Assembly (NCBI RefSeq): GCF_003259845.1
Contig: NZ_QLMJ01000006.1
Location: 1-64,000 of the forward strand
Direction of reading: 5' to 3'
Origin: Actinoplanes lutulentus
GTDB taxonomy: Bacteria; Actinomycetota; Actinomycetes; Mycobacteriales; Micromonosporaceae
DNA: 64,000 nt
The position numbers and the translations under genes are program-made. Below, piece after piece: positions 55,529 to 63,201 of the stretch. The notes below the pieces were generated by a model. It was given only the letters and a program-made list of their open reading frames with translations. It searched no databases and was not told the origin of the DNA. Positions within the stretch are counted from its first letter, which is position 1. Every line of letters starts with the position of its first letter.

Positions 55529-55642
55529 CTGTCTGCTCTTTTAGGGGCTCGGGTGCTTTGCGCGTACCCCAGTGTCTTGACCTTGAAGTTGACCTTGGTC
55601 GATTTGTCTGAGCTGGCGGTTGTCGCGCGTTCTGCCGTTTGG

Positions 55643-56422
55643 CTACAGACGGGCCAGGTCGGGCCGGATCTCCTCGACCGACGCGATCCGGTCCCGCAGC
55701 CGCACGATCTTCCCGGACTTGTCGGCGATGAGGACCGCCGCGGTGCCGTCCGGAGCGCCGATCTGGAAATGCCGCCGCAGACCGCCCGTCGGGTCGCGCA
55801 GGAAGCTGACCGACTTGCCGTCCGCCTGCGGGGTCTGCGCCTGCGGCAGATAGGTCAGACCGGCGCTCGGCGCGACCGAGGCCGCTGCGGACGAGACGGC
55901 GATGACCGCGGTGTCCGATTTGACCGAGGCGATGGTGTCCGTGACGAGGCTCTCGCACGCGCAACCGTCGGTCAGGATGATTACCGCGGGTAGTCGGTTA
56001 CGAATCGAGACCGCCTGCCCGTTTGTCCCGATCAGATCCAAGGCCGGCAACTTGTCGGACGGTGTCGCGGACGTGCTCGCCGTGCGCTGAGTGGCCGGTT
56101 GGCGCGATGGGCCGGGCCAGGCCGAGGCGAACAGACTGGCCACGGTGACCAGGACGGCCATCGAAATGATCAAGGCAGGCGTGCGGATGGTCAGCGCGCC
56201 GAGACGCCTCAGCCGGCGCACCGCCGGGCGGCGGGCGAACCGCTGCCAGCCGGTGAGGGGCACAGCCGTGTTCAGCTCGGCCCGGACCGCCTCGACCTCC
56301 TCGGAGAGCTCCGAAAGGTCGTCCGGGATGACGATGACCCCCCACTCCTCGGGGAGGTCAGGAAGATCGTCGTTGGCACCGCCGTCGGGCGGCCAGCCGC
56401 CGTTGTCGCTCGCGCCAGCCAT
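55643..56422 (-). CDS. Membrane-anchored thioredoxin-like protein
   Basis: The 259-residue protein has an acidic cytoplasmic N-terminus, one membrane segment near residues 83-103 and an outer domain (LPALDLIGTNGQAVSI ... AVIILTDGCACESL ... DKSGKIVRLRDRI) with the outline of a redoxin/thioredoxin fold. The place of the active-site pair is occupied by C-A-C (DGCACES) rather than the usual C-x-x-C. Redox function is therefore plausible but untested. Confidence 0.7.
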   Translation of the reverse strand: MAGASDNGGWPPDGGANDDLPDLPEEWGVIVIPDDLSELSEEVEAVRAELNTAVPLTGWQRFARRPAVRRLRRLGALTIRTPALIISMAVLVTVASLFASAWPGPSRQPATQRTASTSATPSDKLPALDLIGTNGQAVSIRNRLPAVIILTDGCACESLVTDTIASVKSDTAVIAVSSAAASVAPSAGLTYLPQAQTPQADGKSVSFLRDPTGGLRRHFQIGAPDGTAAVLIADKSGKIVRLRDRIASVEEIRPDLARL

Positions 56423-56701
56423 GACTCAACCTCCCCCCTGGCCGACCAGATCTTGCTTCGGTCGGGGAACTCTCGTCCAGCGTCCCGCAAGCGGGGCCGC
56501 ATCGCCAGTGGTGCGTCATTGCGGACCTTAGCGATAAGCTTGATCTGACAAAGCCATCAGGTCCGGAATTTCCGACTCGCTGGCGTGGACCGTCACGCAC
56601 CGATCACTCTGAGTCACGCAGGCAGCTTCTCGCGCCGGTGTCAAGCGGGAGAAAGCCCCATCACAGGCCCCCTGAGCTGCACTAACAGTGACCGCCAGGG
56701 C

Positions 56702-56730
56702 GAGACACTGCCGCCTGGGCGTGTTACCCT
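56702..56730 (+). promoter_or_regulatory. Predicted sigma-70-type promoter of carD
   Basis: GAGACA (56702-56707) and TACCCT (56725-56730) are spaced by 17 bases, about 28 bases before ATG with an AAAGGGG ribosome site between. The rest of the 56423-56701 gap holds the promoter of the divergent membrane protein and no gene I can support. Confidence 0.5.
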
Positions 56731-56757
56731 AGACACAGCGAAAGGGGTTTCGAACCT

Positions 56758-57243
56758 ATGGTTTTCAGTGTCGGCGAGACCGTTGTTTACCCCCACCACG
56801 GGGCCGCACTCATCGAGGCAATCGAGACTAGGGTCATCAAGGGCGTTGAAAGGCAGTATCTCGTTCTGCGTGTCGCCCAGGGCGATCTGACTGTTCGGGT
56901 GCCCGCTGAGAACGCCGAAGAAGTCGGCGTGCGCGAAGTGGTTGGCGAAGAAGGCCTGGGCAAGGTCTTCGACGTCCTGCGTGCTCCGCACACCGAGGAG
57001 CCGACCAACTGGTCGCGGCGTTACAAGGCCAACCTGGAGAAGCTTGCCTCCGGCAACCCGCTGAAGGTTGCTGAGGTCGTCCGCGACCTCTGGCGCCGTG
57101 AGCGTGAGCGTGGCCTGTCCGCAGGTGAGAAGCGCATGCTGGCGAAGGCGCGCGACATCCTGGTCGGTGAAGTGGCCCTCGCTGAGAAGAGCACCAAGGA
57201 CGAGGCTGAGGTGCTTCTCGACAAGGTCCTCACCGAGGCCTGA
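56758..57243 (+). CDS. carD: CarD-type transcription regulator
   Basis: CarD binds the RNA polymerase beta subunit and stabilises the open promoter complex, mainly at rRNA and growth genes. The N-terminal RNAP-interaction domain ([21 protein letters not shown]) and the helical DNA-binding domain ([16 protein letters not shown]) are intact over 161 residues. The carD-ispD-ispF order is conserved in actinobacteria. Confidence 0.96.
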   Translation: MVFSVGETVVYPHHGAALIEAIETRVIKGVERQYLVLRVAQGDLTVRVPAENAEEVGVREVVGEEGLGKVFDVLRAPHTEEPTNWSRRYKANLEKLASGNPLKVAEVVRDLWRRERERGLSAGEKRMLAKARDILVGEVALAEKSTKDEAEVLLDKVLTEA

Positions 57244-57272
57244 TCCACCCGACGCAAACACTCCTCAAAACT

Positions 57273-58148
57273 GTGTCCGACGACCGCGACGTGACCGCGC
57301 AGCCTAGTGCTCGCGGTGACGTCGCGGTCGTCGTTTCCGGGGGTGCGGCTGTCGTTCCGAGGGTTGGCGATGATGTCGCGGTCGTCGTTCCGAGGGTTGA
57401 CGGTGATGCCGCGGCCGTCGTTTCGAGGGCTGACGGTGATGCCGCGGTCGTCGTTTCGAGGGCTGGCGGTGATGTCGCGGTCGTTGTTCCGGCCGCGGGA
57501 GCCGGCCTGCGGCTCGGGCCCGGCGCGCCCAAGGCGCTGCGGCTCCTCGACGGCGAGCCGCTTCTGGTTCACGCGATCCGCCGCATCGCCGCGTCGCCCT
57601 CGGTCGCAATGATCGTGGTCGCGGCGCCGCCGGCCGAGGTCGACGCCGTGGGTGCGCTGCTCGCTCCGATCGCGCCGGTCGTGGTCGTGGCCGGTGGTGC
57701 CGAGCGCCAGGAGTCGGTCGCCGCGGCGCTGGCCGTCGTGCCGTCTTCGCTGGGCATCGTGCTGGTTCACGACGCGGCGCGCTGTCTGGCCCCGGTCTCA
57801 CTTTTCGAACGGGTCGCCGAGGCCGTCCGCTCCGGTGCCGACGCCGTCATCCCGGCCCAGCCGGTGGTCGACACCATCAAAGAGGTCTCCGCGGACGGGG
57901 TGGTGCTGGGGACGGTCGACCGGTCGGTGCTGCGCGCCGTCCAGACACCCCAGGGTTTCCGGGCGTCAGTCCTCCGAGCGGCGCACGCGGCAGCGGCCGG
58001 GTTGCACACCGATGACGCGGGCGCGGTGGAGAAGCTGGGTCTGCCGGTGCTGTGCGTGCCGGGGTCGGACCTGGCCCTGAAAATCACCAGACCGATGGAC
58101 TTGGCGCTGGCCGCCCACCTGCTGACGGTCCCCGACCCGGGCATCTGA
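57273..58148 (+). CDS. ispD: 2-C-methyl-D-erythritol 4-phosphate cytidylyltransferase with an N-terminal repeat extension
   Basis: IspD activates MEP with CTP in the non-mevalonate isoprenoid pathway. From about residue 67 the normal enzyme begins with [25 protein letters not shown]. The [16 protein letters not shown] and [10 protein letters not shown] segments are also present. The preceding residues are four imperfect copies of the sequence [11 protein letters not shown], clearly related to the enzyme's own start. If GTG at 57273 is used, the protein is 291 residues, against about 225-235 in relatives. Whether the repeats are translated is unknown; no good internal start is visible. Confidence 0.92.
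   Translation: MSDDRDVTAQPSARGDVAVVVSGGAAVVPRVGDDVAVVVPRVDGDAAAVVSRADGDAAVVVSRAGGDVAVVVPAAGAGLRLGPGAPKALRLLDGEPLLVHAIRRIAASPSVAMIVVAAPPAEVDAVGALLAPIAPVVVVAGGAERQESVAAALAVVPSSLGIVLVHDAARCLAPVSLFERVAEAVRSGADAVIPAQPVVDTIKEVSADGVVLGTVDRSVLRAVQTPQGFRASVLRAAHAAAAGLHTDDAGAVEKLGLPVLCVPGSDLALKITRPMDLALAAHLLTVPDPGI
57372..57470 (+). repeat. Three tandem 33-bp units at the 5' end of ispD
   Basis: Units begin at 57372, 57405 and 57438, each starting GATGYCGCGGYCGTCGTT, followed by a fourth unit at 57471 that runs into the genuine ispD start. An extra degenerate copy precedes at about 57316. The units keep the reading frame, at 11 codons each. Confidence 0.9.
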
Positions 58149-58162
58149 GAGGACCCGCGGCG

Positions 58163-58168
58163 TACGCT
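58163..58168 (+). promoter_or_regulatory. -10-like hexamer for a leaderless ispF transcript
   Basis: TACGCT ends six bases before the ispF GTG at 58175, within 20 bases of the ispD stop. Confidence 0.4.
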
Positions 58169-58174
58169 CGCGGG

Positions 58175-58651
58175 GTGATCGTTCCGCGGGTCGGTGTCGG
58201 TACCGACGTTCATGCCTTTGACGCCGATCGGCCCTGCTGGGTGGCTGGTCTGCACTGGCCGGGGGAGCCGGGTCTTGCCGGGCACTCCGATGCTGATGTG
58301 GCGGCGCACTCGGCCTGCGACGCACTGCTTTCCGCGGCTGGGCTCGGTGACCTGGGCAGCAACTACGGGACAAGCCGGCCCGAGTGGGCGGGTGCGGCCG
58401 GGGTGGCGCTGCTCAAGGAGACGGCGTCGCGGGTACGGGCGGCGGGCTACGAGATCGGCAACGTGTCGATCCAGGTGATCGGCATCCGCCCGAAGATCGG
58501 CAAGCGGCGCGCGGAGGCCGAGCGGGTCCTCTCCGACGCGGTGGGCGCCAGTGTGACAGTGGCCGGAACCACCACCGACGGGTTGGGGTTGACCGGCCGA
58601 GCCGAGGGCCTGGCCGGCATCGCGGTGGCGATGGTCTACCCCATGGCGTAG
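58175..58651 (+). CDS. ispF: 2-C-methyl-D-erythritol 2,4-cyclodiphosphate synthase
   Basis: IspF cyclises CDP-ME phosphate in the MEP isoprenoid pathway. The metal ligands Asp11 and His13 (GTDVHAF), the [11 protein letters not shown] segment and the C-terminal [16 protein letters not shown] are intact over 158 residues. It follows ispD by 26 bases. Confidence 0.96.
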   Translation: MIVPRVGVGTDVHAFDADRPCWVAGLHWPGEPGLAGHSDADVAAHSACDALLSAAGLGDLGSNYGTSRPEWAGAAGVALLKETASRVRAAGYEIGNVSIQVIGIRPKIGKRRAEAERVLSDAVGASVTVAGTTTDGLGLTGRAEGLAGIAVAMVYPMA

Positions 58652-58720
58652 TCCGGGTTAGCCCTCTTCACCCACGCACACGGGGCCCCATGTCATGTGT
58701 TCTCGCTTGCCGTAGGGATG

Positions 58721-58860
58721 CCCTCTCGCCGGTCGCACGGTGTGTCTTCGTTTGCTGAGTTGCACCCTCTCGCCGGTCGCACGGTGTGTCTTTGCTTGAT
58801 GCGGGGGCACCTTCTCGCCGGTCGCAGGGGTGTCCTCGCTTGCTGCGGCGCCTTCTCGCT
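58721..58860. repeat. Tandem repeat of 41-45 bp, over three copies
   Basis: Copies start at 58721, 58765, 58810 and, partly, 58851, each beginning with CCYTCTCGCCGGTCGCA. Copies differ by a few bases and small length changes. Confidence 0.85.
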
Positions 58861-58916
58861 CGTTATTGCGGGCCTCATCGCCGCAGGTGCCGTCGGTGCA
58901 GGTCCCGTCGTCGCGG

Positions 58917-59037
58917 GCGAGCCGTAGCTCAGACCTGTTATGAGGCTGCGATTGCGTGTCTGAGCTACGGCTCGCGCCGCTCGGCCGTAGTCCAGGCACC
59001 TTATGAGAGCCCGATGACATATCTGAGCTACGGCTCG
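58917..59037. repeat. Two 63-bp repeats with an 18-bp inverted repeat
   Basis: Arms 58917-58934 and 58958-58975 are perfect inverted complements. The motif TCTGAGCTACGGCTCG recurs 63 bases later at 59022, as does TTATGAG (58938 and 59001). An RNA from either strand would form a long hairpin. Confidence 0.85.
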
Positions 59038-59122
59038 GCTCAGCGCCTCGGCTCTGCTCGCTCAGCGGCTCAGCTCAGCTCGGTTGGGCGGCTCAGCTCG
59101 GCGTGCTTGTTGTCGCCAGGAT

Positions 59123-59222
59123 GTGTTGAGTTTGGGTGCGTATCGGACCTGAAATCGACACGGGCTGGGGAATTGTGGGCTGTGTGTCGAGTTTGGGGGC
59201 TTATCTAACCCGAACTCGACAC
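59123..59222. repeat. Two 61-bp repeats, each an imperfect hairpin
   Basis: In the second copy, arms 59184-59197 and 59209-59222 pair over 14 positions with one mismatch or G-U pair. The first copy has the same arms at 59123-59136 and 59148-59161 with more mismatches. A 22-mer repeated at 59308 and 59344 lies farther right. Confidence 0.8.
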
Positions 59223-59621
59223 GGCTGGTTTGGCTGCTCGATCTTGGGCTGGGGCTTCGCTCTGGCTGTCGTTCAGGGCTGGTGGCTGTACGCCAGGGCG
59301 ACCTGGTGGACAGCTGGGCCTGGGTCGATTGCCTGGGGTGATTGGACAGCTGGGCCTGGGTCGATGGTGGTCCAGCTTGAGATGGTTGAGGCTCCCGTCA
59401 GCTGTGCGCCAGTTGTTGCCGGTGCTCAGTAGGTCGCGACGAGTTCACGTGAACAGCGTTCGCGTGCCCTGCACCGCGGCGGGGATGGTGGCGGCCGGTG
59501 GGTCTGGGGCCGCGTGTCCTGTGCTCCGGCTGGGGTGGTGGCGGTGGGGCCGGGTCGTGGGTGTGGGGTGGTGGTGCTTGTCACGGGTGGGTGGGGTGGG
59601 TCGTCGGGCATGATCACTTGC

Positions 59622-60008
59622 ATGACCGCTGTGCTGCCGGAAGCTGCCCGGGCTCTGATCGACAATCCCACTTATGTGGTGCTTACTACGATCAATGCGG
59701 ACGGCTCGCCGCAGTCGACGCCTATCTGGGTCAAGCGTGACGGTGACGACGTCGTCTTCTCGACGGTTCGGGGGCGGCAGAAGACCCGGAACATGGAGCG
59801 GGATTCGCGGGTCTCGATCTGCGGGTACGACCCGGCGCAGCCGTACTCGTACTTCACCGTTGACGGCACGGTCAGCCTTGTCGACGACGCGGGTGACCTG
59901 ATCAGTGAGTTGAGCTACAAGTACGCGAACGAGCCGTGGACCGCCGACGGCACGGATGTGGTGCGTGTGGTGTGCCGGCTCACCCCGACTCACGTGATCT
60001 TCAGGTAG
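59622..60008 (+). CDS. PPOX-class, probably F420-dependent, oxidoreductase
   Basis: The 128-residue protein has the split-barrel fold of pyridoxamine-phosphate-oxidase-like enzymes: YVVLTTINADGSPQSTPIWV, DVVFSTVRGRQKTRNMERD and SYFTVDGTVSLV. In actinobacteria this class mostly uses coenzyme F420 (or FMN) for reductions. The substrate is unknown. ATG at 59610 would add four residues. Confidence 0.85.
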   Translation: MTAVLPEAARALIDNPTYVVLTTINADGSPQSTPIWVKRDGDDVVFSTVRGRQKTRNMERDSRVSICGYDPAQPYSYFTVDGTVSLVDDAGDLISELSYKYANEPWTADGTDVVRVVCRLTPTHVIFR

Positions 60009-60014
60009 ACCGCT

Positions 60015-60020
60015 TACGCT
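60015..60020 (+). promoter_or_regulatory. -10-like hexamer for a leaderless TPR-gene transcript
   Basis: TACGCT ends seven bases before GTG at 60028. Confidence 0.4.
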
Positions 60021-60027
60021 CGGCAGC

Positions 60028-61158
60028 GTGTCCGCCCCCATGGAGCCCGAGACCACGCCTGAAGAGCACCGGCAGAGGGCGTTTCTCCTTGCCGACCTCG
60101 GCCGTTACGACGAAGCCGCCGAGGAGATCGCAGCCGGTTTGAGCAGTGCGCCCCAGGAGGCCAAACTGCTCACCACGCTCGCGACGATCCACCTTGCCGC
60201 TGAGCAGCCCGACCAGGCTCTGGCAGCCGCCGACCGGGCCGCCTCGGCCACGCCTCCGGCGCTCGGTTCGCTGGTGGTGCGGGCGATGGCGCTCACCGAC
60301 TGCAGGCGGTTCGGTGACGCCGCCCGGATCGCCGAGGCGATTCTGCGAGATCACCCCACTGATCCGTACGCACAACGCACCGGCGCCGCCCTGCTCAGCG
60401 AGGCGCGCAACGGGCAGGAGGCGCTGAACGCCGCGTGGAACGGTGTCCGGGTCGCCCCCGCTGAGGCCGAGGCGCACCTGGTCCTGGCCGTCGTGGCGGC
60501 GCGGCTGCGGCTCTTCGATCTGGCGCAGAAGGCGTACGCGGAAGCATTGGAACTGGATTCGACGATCGGTGACGCCGCCAGCGAGGTGGGCATCGTCCGG
60601 TTCGAGCGGCGCCGATGGGCCCGCGCCCTCGAAGACCTGGCCGAAGAGGCGTCCCTGGGCGTCCCGCCGGAAGTGCCGGAGACCCTCGAAACCCCCGAAA
60701 CGCCCGAAGCACTGGAAAGACCGAAAAAAGTAGAAAAAACCGAACCGGCACCGGTCGCCCGCCCGTTCCGCCAAGTCCTCGACGTCTCCCAGGAGTCGGC
60801 AGACGCGGTACGCGAGACCGTGCAGTACGCGGCAGCCGGCACCCTCGTGGTCTCCGTGCTGACCGCCGCGATGACCCTGGTCAACGCCGGGATCTCCCGA
60901 GTCTGGGCCGGCATGATCGGTGTGCTGGTGTTCGGCGCCGTGGTGATCTGGTTCAGCAGCCGGCTGCCGGAGCCGGGCGGAGTGGTGCTGAGGCGGCTGC
61001 GTTCGAGCAACCGCAGGCTCGCCATTGCCGCCTATCTGAGTTTCGTGGCGCCGCTGTTCCTGCTCGTCTATGCCGGGCTCGGCGGGGTCGCCACCCTGGT
61101 GACCGGCATGATCCTCGCCGCGGTCGCCGAGGTGCTGGTGGTGACCAGCCGAAAGTAA
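60028..61158 (+). CDS. TPR-repeat protein with C-terminal membrane segments
   Basis: The 376-residue protein has helical tetratricopeptide-like repeats over its first 200 residues (FLLADLGRYDEAAEEIAAG, TLATIHLAAEQPDQALAAAD). An acidic Pro/Glu linker and four hydrophobic segments near the C-terminus follow. TPR proteins bind partner proteins; the partner is unknown. A GTG start fits a leaderless transcript. Confidence 0.8.
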   Translation: MSAPMEPETTPEEHRQRAFLLADLGRYDEAAEEIAAGLSSAPQEAKLLTTLATIHLAAEQPDQALAAADRAASATPPALGSLVVRAMALTDCRRFGDAARIAEAILRDHPTDPYAQRTGAALLSEARNGQEALNAAWNGVRVAPAEAEAHLVLAVVAARLRLFDLAQKAYAEALELDSTIGDAASEVGIVRFERRRWARALEDLAEEASLGVPPEVPETLETPETPEALERPKKVEKTEPAPVARPFRQVLDVSQESADAVRETVQYAAAGTLVVSVLTAAMTLVNAGISRVWAGMIGVLVFGAVVIWFSSRLPEPGGVVLRRLRSSNRRLAIAAYLSFVAPLFLLVYAGLGGVATLVTGMILAAVAEVLVVTSRK

Positions 61159-61184
61159 GGCTGGAGACAATTCCCGGCGTCCAT

Positions 61185-61190
61185 TAGGTT
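61185..61190 (+). promoter_or_regulatory. -10-like hexamer for a leaderless transcript
   Basis: TAGGTT ends seven bases before GTG at 61198. Confidence 0.35.
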
Positions 61191-61197
61191 CGATTTT

Positions 61198-62040
61198 GTG
61201 TCGACGATGGTGCCTCCGCTGTATGCAGGGCTCGTCGATGACGCGTCCCTTCTTCCGCCCAGCCCGATCGGCCTCGCGGACGCGGTGTCGAAATTCGACG
61301 AGCACACCGGTTCGTGGTACTCGGACCTGATCGGCTCGCTGCTGGTGCCCGCTTCGGTCGTGGGCGCCGGGCCGGTGCCGCAGGTTCGCGCCGGACTGAT
61401 CGGTGACGTGCCCGCCGCCAACCTGCCGATGACAGTGGAGAAACTGCGCGCGGCCGGCATGGTGATCGAGCACGTCGAGGCGCCGGTCGCCCGCCGGGGT
61501 GAGGATCCGCAGCCGGGGCTGGCCGGGCTGCGCGAGTTCGCGGCCCGTCAGGGTGACCTCCAGCTGTACGCCGAGATCCCGCTGAGCTGGGGTCTTCTCG
61601 CCGCGTTGGACACGGTCGCCGAGGCGCGTGCCGAGGGGTTGCCGATCGCGCCGAAATTCCGGGTCGGCGGGCTCGCCGCGGAACTCTTCCCGACCCCGGT
61701 GGAGCTGGCCGCGGTGATCTGCGCCTGCCGTGACCGGGAGCTGCCGTTCAAGCTGGCGGCCGGGCAGCGGCACGCCACCCGGCACACCGATCCGGAGACC
61801 GGTTTCACCCACCACGGATTCCTCAACGTGCTGATCGCGACGGTGGCCGCGGCGGAGGGCGGTGAGGTGGCGGAGGTCGCCGAGGCGCTTGCCGCGACAC
61901 ACCCGGTTCCGCTGGTCGAGCCGGCCCGGGTGCATCGGGCCGTGACCCGGCCGCTGTTCGTCGGATTCGGCGCGGCAAACGTGGTGGAGCCGCTCACCGA
62001 GCTGGTCCGGCTGGGCCTGATAAACGGTGGTTACGAGTGA
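61198..62040 (+). CDS. Conserved protein of unknown function
   Basis: The 280-residue soluble protein alternates strands and helices in the style of a TIM barrel or related fold. The most distinctive segment is LPFKLAAGQRHATRH followed by FTHHGFLNVL, with several His and Thr that look like a ligand or metal site. I cannot name the family. High GC third positions and position support a real gene. Confidence 0.75.
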   Translation: MSTMVPPLYAGLVDDASLLPPSPIGLADAVSKFDEHTGSWYSDLIGSLLVPASVVGAGPVPQVRAGLIGDVPAANLPMTVEKLRAAGMVIEHVEAPVARRGEDPQPGLAGLREFAARQGDLQLYAEIPLSWGLLAALDTVAEARAEGLPIAPKFRVGGLAAELFPTPVELAAVICACRDRELPFKLAAGQRHATRHTDPETGFTHHGFLNVLIATVAAAEGGEVAEVAEALAATHPVPLVEPARVHRAVTRPLFVGFGAANVVEPLTELVRLGLINGGYE

Positions 62041-62046
62041 CCATGG

Positions 62047-62052
62047 GATAAT
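62047..62052 (+). promoter_or_regulatory. -10-like hexamer for a leaderless PQQ-propeller transcript
   Basis: GATAAT, close to the TATAAT consensus, ends six bases before GTG at 62059. Confidence 0.45.
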
Positions 62053-62058
62053 CCCCTG

Positions 62059-63201
62059 GTGACCCGGGTGCTGCTACGAACTCTGGCGGCCGCGGTTCTG
62101 CTGGTCGCGTCCGTCCTGATCGGCTGGCGGGTGCTCGGCCCGGCCGAGGTCCTCGGGAGCGCGACCTCTCCTTATCCCCCTCTGACGATCCGCACGCCGG
62201 GTGTCACCGGCCGGACCAATGTGGCCCCGCTGGTTGTCGACGGCCGGCTGCGGGTCTACGCGGCGAAGCATCAGGTGCGGGCGGACGGCCCGGTCGACGG
62301 CCGGACCGTCTACACCGCCCGGTGGTCGCTGCGCCGCTGGCCCGAGCAGCTCAGCGCGGTGACGGCGAGTGGTACCACGGTCGTCACCCGCTGGTCGGAC
62401 GGCGAGCTCGTGGCGATCGACGCACGCACGGGTGAGATCGCCTGGCGGGTGTCCGCCGCTGCCTCGGCGCCGGATTACGCCGGTCACCGCACCGGCGCGG
62501 CGACGGTCTGGGACGCGCGGGCTCTGCGGATCGCCGCCGGCACCGTCGTGGTCACCGAGGATCAAGAGCTTCTTGGGTACGCCGTGAGCACTGGCGAAGT
62601 CAGCTGGCGGTTGCCCCGGCCTACCGGGTGTGCGGAAACGTTCACGACGTCGAGTGCGGTGTTCGCGTGTTCCGTCGCCTATGACGCGACGACGGGCAAG
62701 GCGGTGACCGGCTTGCCGGCCGGGCCGTGGACACCGGTGGGGTGTGAGCCGGACGGTTCCGCGTGTGCCGGACTCCGTGACGCCGCCGGGCAGGGCTGGA
62801 TCGACGGGAAGCGGGCGCCGGCGCTCGACGACCCGGAGGCCACTGTCGCGGCGGGTGTCGTGGTCAGCTCGGCGGGGGCGGTGGTGACCGGCCGGTCCGC
62901 CGCGGGTGCGGTGCTCTGGACGTGGAACGGCTCGGCGCGGGTGCTGGGCGGCTCGGACGCGACGGTGCTGCTGCTGACGCCGGAGAACACGCTGGTCGGC
63001 GTGGATGCCGGAACCGGGGTGGAGACGCTGCGGTTCCCGCTGGCCTTCGGGACCGAGAGCACCGAGTGGAAGCCGGGCCGCTACCGGATCGCCGGCGGAT
63101 ACCTGGCGATGGAACGACTGAACGTTGATGCCCCCGAGGACGACCCGGAGTCCCCGATCTACTACCTGACGCTCGACACGGTGATCATCGCGGCGCTCTA
63201 G
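62059..63201 (+). CDS. Membrane-anchored PQQ-like beta-propeller protein
   Basis: One N-terminal membrane segment (residues 5-24) is followed by strand-rich repeats with ARTGEIAWRVS, VSTGEVSWRLP, AAGAVLWTWNG and DAGTGVETLRFP, which are PQQ-propeller blade signatures. The protein (380 residues) probably lies outside the membrane; role unknown. GTG fits a leaderless transcript. Its last codons overlap the ROK gene. Confidence 0.82.
   Translation: MTRVLLRTLAAAVLLVASVLIGWRVLGPAEVLGSATSPYPPLTIRTPGVTGRTNVAPLVVDGRLRVYAAKHQVRADGPVDGRTVYTARWSLRRWPEQLSAVTASGTTVVTRWSDGELVAIDARTGEIAWRVSAAASAPDYAGHRTGAATVWDARALRIAAGTVVVTEDQELLGYAVSTGEVSWRLPRPTGCAETFTTSSAVFACSVAYDATTGKAVTGLPAGPWTPVGCEPDGSACAGLRDAAGQGWIDGKRAPALDDPEATVAAGVVVSSAGAVVTGRSAAGAVLWTWNGSARVLGGSDATVLLLTPENTLVGVDAGTGVETLRFPLAFGTESTEWKPGRYRIAGGYLAMERLNVDAPEDDPESPIYYLTLDTVIIAAL

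Larger units (their letters stand above)
58652..59621. other. Intergenic region of structured tandem repeats without a convincing gene
   Basis: About 970 bases after ispF lack protein-like coding character on either strand. They contain several distinct repeat families: units of 41-45 bases, a pair with 63-base period and a pair with 61-base period, both including inverted repeats, plus a duplicated 22-mer with 36-base period. The sequence is pyrimidine-rich compared with the genes around it. I see no tRNA or known RNA. Confidence 0.7.

Noticed and set aside
58721..58860. Possible CRISPR array
   Set aside because: Units of 41-45 bases are directly contiguous with no unique spacers, and no cas gene is near.
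58697..59613. Several short open frames in the repeat-rich gap
   Set aside because: Their composition follows the DNA repeats, no start has a supporting site, and none keeps protein-like character across repeat copies.
60001..61935. Minus-strand open frame over the TPR gene and its neighbour
   Set aside because: Gly/Arg/His-rich mirror frame; the plus-strand frames show TPR-like repeats.
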